Part shown: positions 8,619 through 17,325 of the stretch, in pieces | How the letters are laid out: the number at the start of each line of letters is the position of its first letter | Numbering within the stretch: position 1 is the stretch's first letter | Origin: Salinispora oceanensis | GTDB taxonomy: Bacteria > Actinomycetota > Actinomycetes > Mycobacteriales > Micromonosporaceae | Length of the DNA: 64,000 nucleotides | Direction of reading: 5' to 3' | Assembly: GCF_000383575.1 (NCBI RefSeq) | Contig: NZ_KB911579.1 | Location: 5,045,424-5,109,423 of the forward strand | Program-made: the position numbers and the translations under genes | Notes under the pieces: model-generated | What the model saw: only the letters and a program-made list of their open reading frames with translations | Database searches by the model: none | What the model was told of the DNA's origin: nothing

Positions 8619-9755
8619 TCAGGCCGGGACGGGGCGGGTCTGTGCGGCCAGGTGGGCCAGCACGGCGCGGACATCGCAGCCGGTCCGCTCCAGAATCCGA
8701 CGCTGTCGTGCCGCACCGGTGCCCTCGTCCCGGAGCCGAGTTAGCTGGTCGAGCACATACCCCCGGTCACCCTGGCGCTCCAGGGCGGGCGTGACGAGGG
8801 CGACCATCTCGTCCACCAGGTCCCAGGCCGGCCGGGCGTGTCCGGTACGAAGGTCGACAAGGTCACCGTCGAGCCCGTCGTGAGCGGCTCGCCAGTGGGC
8901 GGCGGAGACCAGGCAGCCACGGATCCGGGTGGCGCGGGCACCGTCCCGGACCTCCGCCGCGAGGGTCGCGACGAGGGCTCGTACCAACGCAGCCACCAGC
9001 ACCGTGTCGTCAACCGTGGGACAGACGTCGCCAACCCGAACCTCGACCGTGGGGTACGCGACGGAGGGCCGGACATACCAGTAGACCATCCCGGCGTCGA
9101 GCATGATCCCCGCCTTGATCAGATCCGCCACCGTGGCGTCGTAGTCGGCGGCCGAGTCGAAGTACGGGGTGGGGCCGATACTCGGCCAACGCTCCAGCTG
9201 CATTCCTCGCCAGCTCGCGTGCCCGGTGTCCTGGCCGTCGTGCAGCGGGGAGTTGACGGTGAGGGCCTGCACGACCGGCAACCACGGGCGCAGGTGATTG
9301 CAGACCTGGACCGCCAGTTCCCGGTCGGGCACACCGACGTGCACGTGACAGCCGCAGACCGCCGGGTCGTGCGCGACCGGTCCGAACCGCCGGGACATCG
9401 CGTGGTAGCGAGGTTCGTCCGGTACGGTCCGGTGCGCCTCGTTCACCGGAGTCGCTCCCACCGCGACGAGGCGGGCGCCCGCGGCCTCGGCCGCGTCAAT
9501 GGCGGCGGTGCGCAGCGCCACCAGGTGTCGCCGCAGCTCCGTCAGGTCGGATACGACCGGCGTGACCATCTCGACCATGCTGTGTCGAAACTCCTGCCGG
9601 CTCTGCTCGTAGGCGGTGCCGGACAACCCGTCGAGTACCCGAGCGGCGACCGGCATGCTCTCCCCCGTATCGGAGTCCAGCAGCAGAAACTCCTCCTCCA
9701 CCCCGAGGGTGAGGGTGTCCAGGTCGGGACGGTCGGTGGCCGGACGGTACGTCAT
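8619..9755 (-). CDS. YbdK-type carboxylate-amine ligase (glutamate-cysteine ligase family 2)
   Basis: 378 aa, standard length. N-terminal LGVEEEFLLLDSDTGE is the family hallmark, with QEFRHSMVEMVTP, the metal/ATP-binding CGCHVHVGVPDRE, and VRPSVAYPTVEVRVGDVCPT. Enzymes of this group make gamma-glutamyl-cysteine-like bonds weakly in vitro; the true substrate is often unknown. The ATG at 9755 lacks a strong ribosome site. It converges on the amidotransferase gene. A joint pathway is possible but unproven. Confidence 0.88.
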   Translation of the reverse strand: MTYRPATDRPDLDTLTLGVEEEFLLLDSDTGESMPVAARVLDGLSGTAYEQSRQEFRHSMVEMVTPVVSDLTELRRHLVALRTAAIDAAEAAGARLVAVGATPVNEAHRTVPDEPRYHAMSRRFGPVAHDPAVCGCHVHVGVPDRELAVQVCNHLRPWLPVVQALTVNSPLHDGQDTGHASWRGMQLERWPSIGPTPYFDSAADYDATVADLIKAGIMLDAGMVYWYVRPSVAYPTVEVRVGDVCPTVDDTVLVAALVRALVATLAAEVRDGARATRIRGCLVSAAHWRAAHDGLDGDLVDLRTGHARPAWDLVDEMVALVTPALERQGDRGYVLDQLTRLRDEGTGAARQRRILERTGCDVRAVLAHLAAQTRPVPA

Positions 9756-9874
9756 GGCGATCGGCGTCCGTTCGTCGGGCGGCGCGCGAGACGCCGCGTT
9801 GCCGGGGTGCCGCCGTGCCGATTTCCCGGCCGGCGGGGCGGGAAACGCCCCGGCTCATGGCAGCCCGGCAGAGG

Positions 9875-10297
9875 TCAGGTCGCGGCGCAGGCGGCGCAGT
9901 TGCCGAAGATCTCCAGGGTGTGCCCGACCTCGGTGTAGCCGTGCTCGGCCGCCACCTGGTCGGCCCAGCGTTCGACCGCCGGGCCGGCCACCTCCACGGT
10001 CCGTCCGCAGGACCGGCAGACCAGGTGGTGGTGGTGCCGACTCTGGCTGCACTGGCGGAAGAGCTGTTCGCCGCCCGGCAGCCGGGTGGAGTCGATCTCA
10101 CCGGCGTCCACCAGAAGCTGCAGGGTGCGGTAGACGGTGGTCAGGCCCACCCGGGCGTCGCGGTCGCGGAGCATCCGGTGCAGTTGCTGCGCCGTATGGA
10201 ACCCGTCGACTTCCCCAAGCAGTGCGAGCACCTCGGCTCGCTGCCGGGTGTTCCGGGTTGCGTTCGGAATCGTCTGCGGCACCGTACTCCCCACCAT
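9875..10297 (-). CDS. zur: Fur-family repressor, Zur-like
   Basis: 140 aa. The winged-helix part (TRQRAEVLALLGEVDGFHTA, VGLTTVYRTLQLLVDAGEID) is followed by the metal-binding half with SRHHHHLVCRSCGRTVEV and a C-terminal GNCAAC. The two CxxC pairs form the structural zinc site. The HHHHLVC and VERWA elements are closer to Zur than to Fur or Nur, so it probably represses zinc uptake genes. No zinc transporter is in the window; the nearest neighbours (YbdK, molybdate operon) do not suggest a local target. Confidence 0.85.
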   Translation of the reverse strand: MVGSTVPQTIPNATRNTRQRAEVLALLGEVDGFHTAQQLHRMLRDRDARVGLTTVYRTLQLLVDAGEIDSTRLPGGEQLFRQCSQSRHHHHLVCRSCGRTVEVAGPAVERWADQVAAEHGYTEVGHTLEIFGNCAACAAT

Positions 10298-10463
10298 CTC
10301 ACGTGTGCTGACCGCCGGGGCAGCTCCGGCGTACCCACATTATGCGCGGTCGGGGTCGGGCCGGCCCGCGGCGTCGGCCACCCCCCGTCGATCCTGCCGC
10401 CGATGGGTCGGCTGACCACCGGGTCAGGTCGGCACGCCGGTGCCCGACCCGGCCACACCTCGT

Positions 10464-10499
10464 GGTTGCGAGGAACTTTAACTCTGATGCCTTGCAACC
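10464..10499. promoter_or_regulatory. 10-bp inverted repeat upstream of the molybdate operon
   Basis: GGTTGCGAGG (10464-10473) and CCTTGCAACC (10490-10499) form an inverted repeat with one mismatch and a 16-nt spacer, 53 bp before the HTH-TOBE gene. It could be an operator for that protein or an RNA hairpin. It does not show the elements of a molybdenum-cofactor riboswitch. Confidence 0.45.
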
Positions 10500-10539
10500 G
10501 CTGGGGAGAAGCGGGTCAACAGCTCTCGGATGCAGACGT

Positions 10540-10545
10540 TAGGGT
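10540..10545 (+). promoter_or_regulatory. Candidate -10 element for a leaderless transcript
   Basis: TAGGGT lies 6 nt before the GTG start at 10552, and no ribosome-binding site is present, so the mRNA may begin at the start codon. The same TAGGGTGA string stands before the MalY-type gene at 54509. Confidence 0.35.
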
Positions 10546-10551
10546 GACCGG

Positions 10552-10977
10552 GTGACGAGGTTCCGGATCGGGGAAGCGGCCGAGCTACTCGGGGTGAGCG
10601 CCGACACCGTCCGCCGCTGGATCGACGCCGGGCGCATTCGGGCAGAACGCGACGAGCACGGACACCGCGCCGTGGACGGGGTGGATCTGGCGGCGTTCGC
10701 CCGCGCGCAGGCGGCCGAGCGCGACGAGCGGTCCGACGCCTCGTCGGCCCGCAACCGACTACGCGGCATCGTCGTCGGCGTCGTCCGGGACACCGTGATG
10801 GCTCAGGTCGACATCCAGGCCGGCCCGTTCCGCATCGTCTCCCTGATGAGCCGGGAGGCCGTTGACGAACTGGACCTGCGGGTCGGCTCGCTGGCCGTCG
10901 CCGTGATCAAGTCAACGAACGTACTGGTCGAGCGGGCTACGCCGCCGGCCGGCACCCGGGGAAGGCCGGTGCCGTGA
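10552..10977 (+). CDS. HTH-TOBE molybdate-binding regulator
   Basis: 141 aa. Residues 3-50 form an excisionase/MerR-type helix-turn-helix (RIGEAAELLGVSADTVRRWI). Residues about 66-130 form a TOBE/MOP domain (ARNRLRGIVVGVVRDTVMAQ, SREAVDELDLRVGSLAVAVI) of the sort that binds molybdate or tungstate. First gene of the mod operon; its stop overlaps the modA GTG by 4 bp. Probably an oxyanion-responsive regulator of the operon, perhaps through the inverted repeat just upstream; this is inference from context. Confidence 0.88.
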   Translation: MTRFRIGEAAELLGVSADTVRRWIDAGRIRAERDEHGHRAVDGVDLAAFARAQAAERDERSDASSARNRLRGIVVGVVRDTVMAQVDIQAGPFRIVSLMSREAVDELDLRVGSLAVAVIKSTNVLVERATPPAGTRGRPVP

Positions 10978-11741
10978 GGCCGCGTACCGCGGTCGTGGCG
11001 GGTGCCCTCACGCTGGTCCTGGCCGGCTGTGGCGCCCCAGGCGGCGAAACCGCCGACGGTCGCGTGACCGGCACGGTGACCGTCTTCGCCGCCGCCTCCC
11101 TCACCGCGACGTTCGACCGGATCGGGCGCGACTTCGAGGCAGCCCACCCGGGCAGCACCGTCGTGTTCAACTTCGCCGGCAGCTCCGCCCTCGCCACCCA
11201 GATCACCGAAGGCGCCCCGGCGGATGTCTTCGCCTCCGCCGCCCCACACCACCTGGCCGCCGTCACCACCGCCGACGGCACGGACGGCACGCCGGCCGTC
11301 TTCGTCCGCAACCAGCTCGTCATCGCGGTCGCCGCCGGCAACCCCGAGGGGGTACGAAGCCTGGGTGACCTGACCCGGCCTGGGCTGAAGGTGGCGCTCT
11401 GTGCCGAGCAGGTGCCGTGTGGGTCGGCGGCCCGGCGGGCACTCGACGTCGCCGGAATCGCGCTGACCCCGGTCACCCTGGAGGCGGACGTTCGGGGGGC
11501 CCTGGCGAAGGTGCGGCTGGGTGAGGTGGACGCCGCCCTCGTCTACCGCACCGACACCCGGGCCGCCGCGCCGGAGGTGGCGGCGGTGGAATTCCACGAG
11601 TCCGCCCAGGCCGTCAACGACTACCCGATCGCCGTGTTGGCCGACGCGCCGAACCCGACCGCGGCCCACGCCTTCGTGACCCACGTCCGGTCCGCCGAGT
11701 CACAGGCGGTGCTCACCGAGGCCGGGTTCCAGGCGCCGTGA
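10974..11741 (+). CDS. modA: Molybdate ABC transporter, substrate-binding lipoprotein
   Basis: 255 aa. A short signal ends in the lipobox LAGC (Cys about residue 19), so the mature protein is membrane-anchored outside the cell. VTVFAAASLTATFDRIG, FNFAGSSALATQITEGAPAD and VFASA are the ModA signatures with the oxyanion-contacting serines. GTG start overlapping the previous stop. It captures molybdate or tungstate for the ModB/ModC pump. Confidence 0.94.
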   Translation: MRPRTAVVAGALTLVLAGCGAPGGETADGRVTGTVTVFAAASLTATFDRIGRDFEAAHPGSTVVFNFAGSSALATQITEGAPADVFASAAPHHLAAVTTADGTDGTPAVFVRNQLVIAVAAGNPEGVRSLGDLTRPGLKVALCAEQVPCGSAARRALDVAGIALTPVTLEADVRGALAKVRLGEVDAALVYRTDTRAAAPEVAAVEFHESAQAVNDYPIAVLADAPNPTAAHAFVTHVRSAESQAVLTEAGFQAP

Positions 11742-12583
11742 CGCTCATCGACCAGCCGGTCCGGCCGGCGAGCTCCCGCCGGCCGCGTGGTGCCCGGCGG
11801 CCGGACAGTGGCGTTCCGGTCGCGTTGCTGCTGCCGGCGCTGCTCGGTCTGGCCTTCCTGACCCTGCCGCTGATCGGTCTGCTGGCCCGCACCCCGTGGA
11901 GCACCCTGCCGCAGCGGCTCGCCGAGCCCGGGGTACTCGCCGCACTGCGGCTGTCGCTGCTCACCGCCACCCTGGCGACCCTGCTCTGCCTGCTGCTCGG
12001 AGTACCGCTGGCGTGGCTGCTCGCCCGGGTGGAGTTCCCCGGCCGGCGGCTGGTACGCGCCCTGGTGACCGTGCCCCTGGTGCTCCCGCCGGTGGTGGGC
12101 GGGGTGGCCCTGCTGCTGGTCTTCGGTCGGCGCGGGCTGATCGGCGGCTGGCTCGACCAGACCTTCGGATTCACACTGCCGTTCACCACCGCCGGCGTGG
12201 TGTTCGCCGAGGCGTTCGTGGCGATGCCGTTCCTGGTCATCGCCGTGGAGGGGGCACTGCGAGGTGCCGACCGCCGATACGAGGAGGCCGCGGCCACCCT
12301 CGGCGCCGGCCGGTGGACCACGTTCACGCACGTCACCGTGCCACTGGTCGGCCCGGGCCTGGCCGCCGGCGCGGTACTGTGCTGGGCCCGCGCGCTGGGC
12401 GAGTTCGGTGCCACGATCACCTTCGCCGGTAACTACCCAGGCCGGACCCAGACCATGCCGCTCGCGGTCTACCTGGCGCTGGAGACCGATGTCGAGGCCG
12501 CGATCGTACTCAGCCTGATTCTGCTCGTCGTCTCGGTCGTGATCCTGGCGGGGCTACGCGACCGATGGATCAACACACCATGA
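11738..12583 (+). CDS. modB: Molybdate ABC transporter permease
   Basis: 281 aa with about six membrane helices after a basic, Pro/Arg-rich N-terminus. The EAA loop contacting the ATPase is YEEAAATLGAGRWTTFTHVT, and RALGEFGATITFAGN is typical of ModB. GTG start overlaps the modA stop by 4 bp. Forms the channel for molybdate with ModA and ModC. Confidence 0.94.
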   Translation: MTLIDQPVRPASSRRPRGARRPDSGVPVALLLPALLGLAFLTLPLIGLLARTPWSTLPQRLAEPGVLAALRLSLLTATLATLLCLLLGVPLAWLLARVEFPGRRLVRALVTVPLVLPPVVGGVALLLVFGRRGLIGGWLDQTFGFTLPFTTAGVVFAEAFVAMPFLVIAVEGALRGADRRYEEAAATLGAGRWTTFTHVTVPLVGPGLAAGAVLCWARALGEFGATITFAGNYPGRTQTMPLAVYLALETDVEAAIVLSLILLVVSVVILAGLRDRWINTP

Positions 12584-13644
12584 CCGGGCACCTACTGGAC
12601 GCGCGCCTCGCGGTGGAGCGGGGTGACTTCCGGCTGGACGTACCGCTGCGGGTCGCCGCCGGTGAGGTGGTGGCGCTGCTGGGTCCAAACGGCGCCGGCA
12701 AGACGACCGCCCTACGGGCGCTTGCCGGTCTGCAGCCCCTGACCGCCGGCCACATCACGGTGGCGGGCAGCGACCTGGACCGGCCGGACCGGCGCAGGTT
12801 CGTCCCCGCCGAGCACCGTTCGGTCGGCGTGGTCTTCCAGGACTATCTGCTCTTCCCCCACCTGAACGCGCTCGACAACGTGGCCTTCGGTCCCCGCCGG
12901 CACGGCGCCAACCGGCGGACGGCCCGGCGCAGCGCCGGCGAATGGCTGGCCCGGGTGGGGCTGGTCGAGCACGCCCGCCGGCGACCCGGGCAGCTCTCCG
13001 GCGGGCAGGCCCAGCGGGTGGCGCTGGCCCGAGCGCTCGCGGTACGGCCGGCCGTGCTGCTGCTCGACGAGCCGCTGGCCGCCCTGGACGCCCGTACCCG
13101 CCTGGACACCCGCGCCGAGCTGCACCGGCACCTGGCCGCCCACCCCGGCGCCACCGTGCTGGTCACGCACGACCCGCTCGACGCGCTGGTGCTGGCCGAC
13201 CGGCTGGTGATCGTGGAGGAGGGCCGGGTGGTCCAGGAGGGGGATGCGGCCGCCGTCACCACCCGGCCCCGTACCGACTACGTCGCCCAGCTGGTTGGGC
13301 TGAACCTGCACCGGGGCCAGGCCGAGAACAACTCTGTTCGGGTCGCCGACGACCTCCTGCTCACCGTCCCGGAGCACCTCGACGGGGACGCCTTCGTCGC
13401 GTTCCGCCCCTCGGCGGTGGCGCTGCACGACGACCAGCCCGCCGGTAGCCCACCCAACACCTGGCCGGCCACGATCGCCGGGGTGCAGCGCCACGGCGAC
13501 AACCTGCGGGTGCAGTTGGACGGGCCACTCCGGGTCGCGGCCGACGTACCACCCGCGACCGCGGCGACCCTGCGCCTGATACCGGGCCAACGGGTGTGGG
13601 CCGCGGTCCGGGTGACGGAGACGCACGCCTACCCGGCGGGCTAG
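12580..13644 (+). CDS. modC: Molybdate ABC transporter ATPase
   Basis: 354 aa from the ATG at 12580, which overlaps the modB stop by 4 bp like the other junctions; an in-frame ATG at 12565 is an alternative. Walker A GPNGAGKTTALRALAG, signature LSGGQAQRVALARAL, Walker B VLLLDEPLAALDART, switch VTHDPLDAL. A TOBE-like C-terminal domain (residues about 235-350) fits ModC. It ends 9 bp from the convergent desD stop, leaving no room for an ordinary terminator. Confidence 0.93.
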   Translation: MTGHLLDARLAVERGDFRLDVPLRVAAGEVVALLGPNGAGKTTALRALAGLQPLTAGHITVAGSDLDRPDRRRFVPAEHRSVGVVFQDYLLFPHLNALDNVAFGPRRHGANRRTARRSAGEWLARVGLVEHARRRPGQLSGGQAQRVALARALAVRPAVLLLDEPLAALDARTRLDTRAELHRHLAAHPGATVLVTHDPLDALVLADRLVIVEEGRVVQEGDAAAVTTRPRTDYVAQLVGLNLHRGQAENNSVRVADDLLLTVPEHLDGDAFVAFRPSAVALHDDQPAGSPPNTWPATIAGVQRHGDNLRVQLDGPLRVAADVPPATAATLRLIPGQRVWAAVRVTETHAYPAG

Positions 13645-13653
13645 TTCGGGCTC

Positions 13654-15444
13654 TCAGGTGCCGGGGCGGTACGGGGCGAGCGGGTTGGCCAGGGTGCCGA
13701 CGAGTTGCAGCGCCCCAGCCGGGTCGGCGAGGTCAACCATCTGCTGGTTGTCGCGCAGCTGCAGCCGGTTGAGGCAGGAGAGCGCGAACTCGGGCGCGAA
13801 GAGGTCGTACCGGCGGGCCCGCTCGGCCAGGTGCGGCACCCGGTCCAGGTATCCGGCGGCGGATTCGGCAACCGTCCGCCAGAAGGTCTCCTCCGGGCAG
13901 ACCCCCGCCTCGACCAGCACGGCGTTGAGGTGCCGCAGGAAGCAGTCGATGACATCGGTGAAGATCGACAGCAGTCGCATCTCCTCCGGTACGTCGGCTC
14001 GGATCCGCTCCACCGCCGGTGGCAACGGCGCGTCGGCGCTCATCACCGCGATCTCCTCGGCGATGTCCTTGAAGATCACCCGCTCGACCACGCCCTCGTG
14101 CAGGACCAGGATGACGTTCTCGCCGTGCGGCATGAACACGAGGTCGTGCGCGTAGAAGGCGTGCAGCAACGGCACCAGGTAGGCGTCGAGGTAGCGGCGG
14201 AGCCAGGCCGCCGGGGTCAGCCCCGAGGCGGCGATCAGCGCGGCGGTGTGGGACCGACCGTCCGGGTCAACGTGCAGGAGCGAGGCCATGGTGGCCAGTC
14301 GCCGGCCCGGAGCCAACCCCTGCACCGGGCTTTCCCGCCACAGCGCCGCCAGCATCTTTCGGTACGGGGAGTAGCGATCCGTCGCCGCCTCGTACTGCCC
14401 ATGCCGGTAGCCGACGGCAGCCCGCTCGCGCAGGATGGTCAGCCCGGTGCCGCGGAACACCTCGTCGCCGTCGATCAGGTCGGCGAGCCAGTCGTTGATG
14501 GCCGGGGTGGCCGCCATGTAGGCGGCCGACAGGCCCCGCATGAAGCCCATGTTCAGCACGGACAGCGCGGTCTTCACATAGTGCCGGCCGGGTTCGGTCA
14601 GGTTGAAGAAGGTCCGGATGGACTGCTGGGCCCGGTAGTCGTCCGGCCCCGCACCGAGGTAGATCAGGTGCCGGCGGGCCACCTCCCCGGCGAAGGTCAC
14701 CGAGAGCTTGTGCTGCCACTGCCAGGGATGCACCGGGATCAGGTGATGGTCGGCGAGGTCCAGGCCGAGCCCGGCCAGGGTGGCGGCGAACCGGGCCCGG
14801 GTCTGCTCATCCAACTCGGCACGGATCAGGGTGTCGTAGTCCAGCTCGGCCGAGCAGCTGAAGGTCGAGTGGTCCCGGTGCGCGGCGAGCCAGATCAGCC
14901 GCACCGGCGCGGCGGCCTCCGGCGCGTACCGGTGGTAGTCGTCAGAGCTGAACCCGAGCCGGCCGTTGTTGGCCACGAAGCAGGGGTGTCCCTCGGTCAT
15001 CGCCGACTCCACGGTCTGGAAGTCGGCGTTGACCAGTTCCTCCGCCGCCGGCCCACCTCGGGCGAGCTTGTACGCGGTCCCGGCGAGGGTAGCGGTGATC
15101 TCCTCCAGGTAGACCGGCAGGACCCGGTCGGAGAGACCGAGCGCGCCGCGCAGTTCCAGGCAGAAGTCGCCGGCGTCAACGGACAGCTGCCCGGACTCCC
15201 CGTGTCGGGTGATGCTGTCGGGGTCGATCTGCCAGTGGTCCAGGGCGAGCAGCCGGGCGGTGAAGCGGTACTCGATCGTGCCGTCGTCGCTGCGGACGCG
15301 GTAGCGCCCCGGCTCGGCCGGCATCGGCTCCGGGGTGAGCAGCCGTTCGTGCGCGAACTCGGCGAGGGCCTTGCGCACCAGCAGCCGGTTGGCCTGCTCC
15401 CAGCGCGCCGGGGTGAGGTGCGTGACGGCGTCGCCGGGGGTCAT
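13654..15444 (-). CDS. desD: Desferrioxamine synthetase (NIS, IucA/IucC family)
   Basis: 596 aa from the ATG at 15444, which overlaps the desC stop by 4 bp. Family motifs visible are EGHPCFVANNGRLGFSSDDY, STFSCSAE, HPWQWQHKL, and YVKTALSVLNMGFMRGLSA. The C-terminal FhuF-like part has FMPHGENVILVLHEGVVERV and IFKDI. NIS synthetases adenylate the succinyl carboxylate of N-hydroxy-N-succinylcadaverine and condense it with an amine, giving linear or macrocyclic trihydroxamates (ferrioxamines B/E). Last gene of the des operon, cytoplasmic. Confidence 0.95.
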   Translation of the reverse strand: MTPGDAVTHLTPARWEQANRLLVRKALAEFAHERLLTPEPMPAEPGRYRVRSDDGTIEYRFTARLLALDHWQIDPDSITRHGESGQLSVDAGDFCLELRGALGLSDRVLPVYLEEITATLAGTAYKLARGGPAAEELVNADFQTVESAMTEGHPCFVANNGRLGFSSDDYHRYAPEAAAPVRLIWLAAHRDHSTFSCSAELDYDTLIRAELDEQTRARFAATLAGLGLDLADHHLIPVHPWQWQHKLSVTFAGEVARRHLIYLGAGPDDYRAQQSIRTFFNLTEPGRHYVKTALSVLNMGFMRGLSAAYMAATPAINDWLADLIDGDEVFRGTGLTILRERAAVGYRHGQYEAATDRYSPYRKMLAALWRESPVQGLAPGRRLATMASLLHVDPDGRSHTAALIAASGLTPAAWLRRYLDAYLVPLLHAFYAHDLVFMPHGENVILVLHEGVVERVIFKDIAEEIAVMSADAPLPPAVERIRADVPEEMRLLSIFTDVIDCFLRHLNAVLVEAGVCPEETFWRTVAESAAGYLDRVPHLAERARRYDLFAPEFALSCLNRLQLRDNQQMVDLADPAGALQLVGTLANPLAPYRPGT

Positions 15445-16007
15445 GCGGGCGCTCCTTCGGTCGCCGCGCGAAAGGCCGTACGGGTGCAAATGCTCAGGAG
15501 GGCGGTCTTCGCCGGTAGCGCCACCGGGCCGACGACCTGGAAACCCACGGCGGCATTGCGGGCGTGGACAGCGGTGTTTCGGATGTCCGGCTCCACCACG
15601 ACCCGCTGGGTGGCGGGGTCGGCGAAGAGCCAGTCCAGCACCGTCGTGAGGACGGCATGGGTGAACCCGGGCACGGGCGCCTCGGTGGGCGCACAGAGGA
15701 AGTGCATGCCGACGTCACCGGGGTGCGCGTCGTACCGGCCCACGAGTTCCACGTGGGCCGGGTCGTAGCGTTCGGCGAGAAACACCGGTGCCCCCTGGTG
15801 CCACCCGAGGTACGCGTCGTGGTGCGGGTGGTCGGCGATGCGCCGGTACTCAGCGGCGACCTGCGCCACGTCGGCGTCCTGCATCAGCCAGAAGGCCGCC
15901 TTCGGGTGCGTTACCCAGCGGTGCAGCAGTGGGGCGTGACCCTCCGGGTCGAGAGCGCGCAGCGTGAACTCGCCCAGGAGCGGGTCTTGGCGGGTGTGCA
16001 CGGTCAC
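15441..16007 (-). CDS. desC: N-hydroxycadaverine acyltransferase
   Basis: 188 aa GNAT-fold protein of the siderophore type (IucB/RhbD group): FTLRALDPEGHAPLLHRWV at the start, GDVGMHFLCAP in the core, and FADPATQRVVVEPDIRN for acyl-CoA binding. It should acylate N-hydroxycadaverine with succinyl- or acetyl-CoA. GTG start overlaps the desB stop by 4 bp. The protein at 25208-25771 is a clear paralogue. Confidence 0.94.
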   Translation of the reverse strand: MTVHTRQDPLLGEFTLRALDPEGHAPLLHRWVTHPKAAFWLMQDADVAQVAAEYRRIADHPHHDAYLGWHQGAPVFLAERYDPAHVELVGRYDAHPGDVGMHFLCAPTEAPVPGFTHAVLTTVLDWLFADPATQRVVVEPDIRNTAVHARNAAVGFQVVGPVALPAKTALLSICTRTAFRAATEGAPA

Positions 16008-17290
16008 GAGTCCACCGCCGCCGGGGCCCCGAACTCCTGGAAGGTGACGCTCTTCTCCACCGGGTAGTACTCCCGGCCGAGCAGCTCCCGGATGAGGTAC
16101 GAGTTCCGGTACGGTCCCATGCCCAGGTCGGGTGAGGTGACGCTGTGCGTGTGGGTGCCGCCGTTCTGGAGGAAGACCTCCCGTCCGGTGTGGTCGATGC
16201 TGTAGTTACGGGCGATGTCGAACCGGCCGTGGCTGTCCCAACGGAGTCGGTCCCGGATCCCGTCCACGAACGCCGGCACCTGGAACCGGTAGCCGGTGGC
16301 CAGCACCAGGCCCTCGGTGTCGAGGGTGAAGTCCCGGCCCTGCTCGTGGTGGCGCAGACCCAACGTGTACGTACCGGCGTCGTGAGCGGCGCTGACCAGC
16401 TCGGTGTTGGTGAGCAGCCGGGTACGGACCGGGCCGTCGACGCTGCGCGCGTACAACAGGTCGAAGATGCTGTTGATGAGGTCGGAGTTGATCCCCTTGA
16501 GCAGCCCGACCTGCTCGGACTCCAGCCGGTAGCGGGTCTCCTCCGGCAGCGCGTGGAAGTAGTCCACGTAGTCCGGTGACGTCATCTCCAGCGTCAGCTT
16601 CGTGTACTCAAGCGGGAAGTAGCGGGGCGACCGCGTCACCCAGTTGAGCTGGTAACCGTAGGTGTCGATGTCGGTGAGCAGTTCGTGGTAGATCTCGGCG
16701 GCGCTCTGCCCACTACCGACGATCGTGATGCTCCGCTTGCTCCGCAGTGTGTCCCGGTGCTCGAGGTAGCGGGAGTTGTGGAACACGTCCCCGCCCAGCC
16801 CCTGGCAGACGGCGGGCAGCTCGGGCGAGGTGCCGGTGCCGAGCACCAGGCGCCGGGCCCGGTGGGTGACCGGGCCGTCGGCGGTCTCCGCGTGCACCAC
16901 GTACTCGCCGTTGACCTCGTCGTACTCCACCGTGGTGACGGTGTGCCCGAAGTGCAGGTTCGACAGCCGGTCTGCCGCCCACCGGCAGTACGCGTCGTAC
17001 TCCGCCCGCAGCGGGAAGAAGCTCTCCCGGATGTAGAAGGGGTAGAGCCGGCCGGTCTCCTTCAGGTAGTTGACGAAGGAGAACGGCGAGGTGGGATCGG
17101 CGAAGGTCACCAGGTCGGCGAGGAACGGCGTCTGCAGTCGGGTGGACTCCAGCAGCATGCCGGGGTGCCAGGAGACATCGGCCCGGGCCTCAAGGAAGAG
17201 CCCGTCCAGCTCGGAGATCGGCTCGGTCAGGCAGGCCAAGCCCAGGTTGTAGGGGCCGAGCCCGATCGCGATGAAGTCGTGGGTGGTCAT
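16004..17290 (-). CDS. desB: Cadaverine N-monooxygenase (FAD, NADPH)
   Basis: 428 aa from the ATG at 17290 (GGAG about 9 nt upstream). FAD site FIAIGLGPYNLGLACL at the N-terminus, NADPH site SITIVGSGQSAAEIYHEL in the middle, and the late LVLATGYRFQVP motif define the lysine/ornithine N-hydroxylase family. In this operon the substrate is cadaverine, giving N-hydroxycadaverine. Coupled to desC by a 4-bp overlap and 35 bp downstream of desA. Confidence 0.95.
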   Translation of the reverse strand: MTTHDFIAIGLGPYNLGLACLTEPISELDGLFLEARADVSWHPGMLLESTRLQTPFLADLVTFADPTSPFSFVNYLKETGRLYPFYIRESFFPLRAEYDAYCRWAADRLSNLHFGHTVTTVEYDEVNGEYVVHAETADGPVTHRARRLVLGTGTSPELPAVCQGLGGDVFHNSRYLEHRDTLRSKRSITIVGSGQSAAEIYHELLTDIDTYGYQLNWVTRSPRYFPLEYTKLTLEMTSPDYVDYFHALPEETRYRLESEQVGLLKGINSDLINSIFDLLYARSVDGPVRTRLLTNTELVSAAHDAGTYTLGLRHHEQGRDFTLDTEGLVLATGYRFQVPAFVDGIRDRLRWDSHGRFDIARNYSIDHTGREVFLQNGGTHTHSVTSPDLGMGPYRNSYLIRELLGREYYPVEKSVTFQEFGAPAAVDS

Positions 17291-17325
17291 GTGCTTCTCC
17301 AGACGGGGTGTTGCGAAGTGGTTGA

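Noticed and set aside
10464..10551. Molybdenum-cofactor riboswitch
   Set aside because: Only a single inverted repeat is seen; the multi-stem conserved core is not recognisable and the leader is too short.
13645..13653. Terminator between modC and desD
   Set aside because: Only 9 bp separate the convergent stops; no hairpin fits there.
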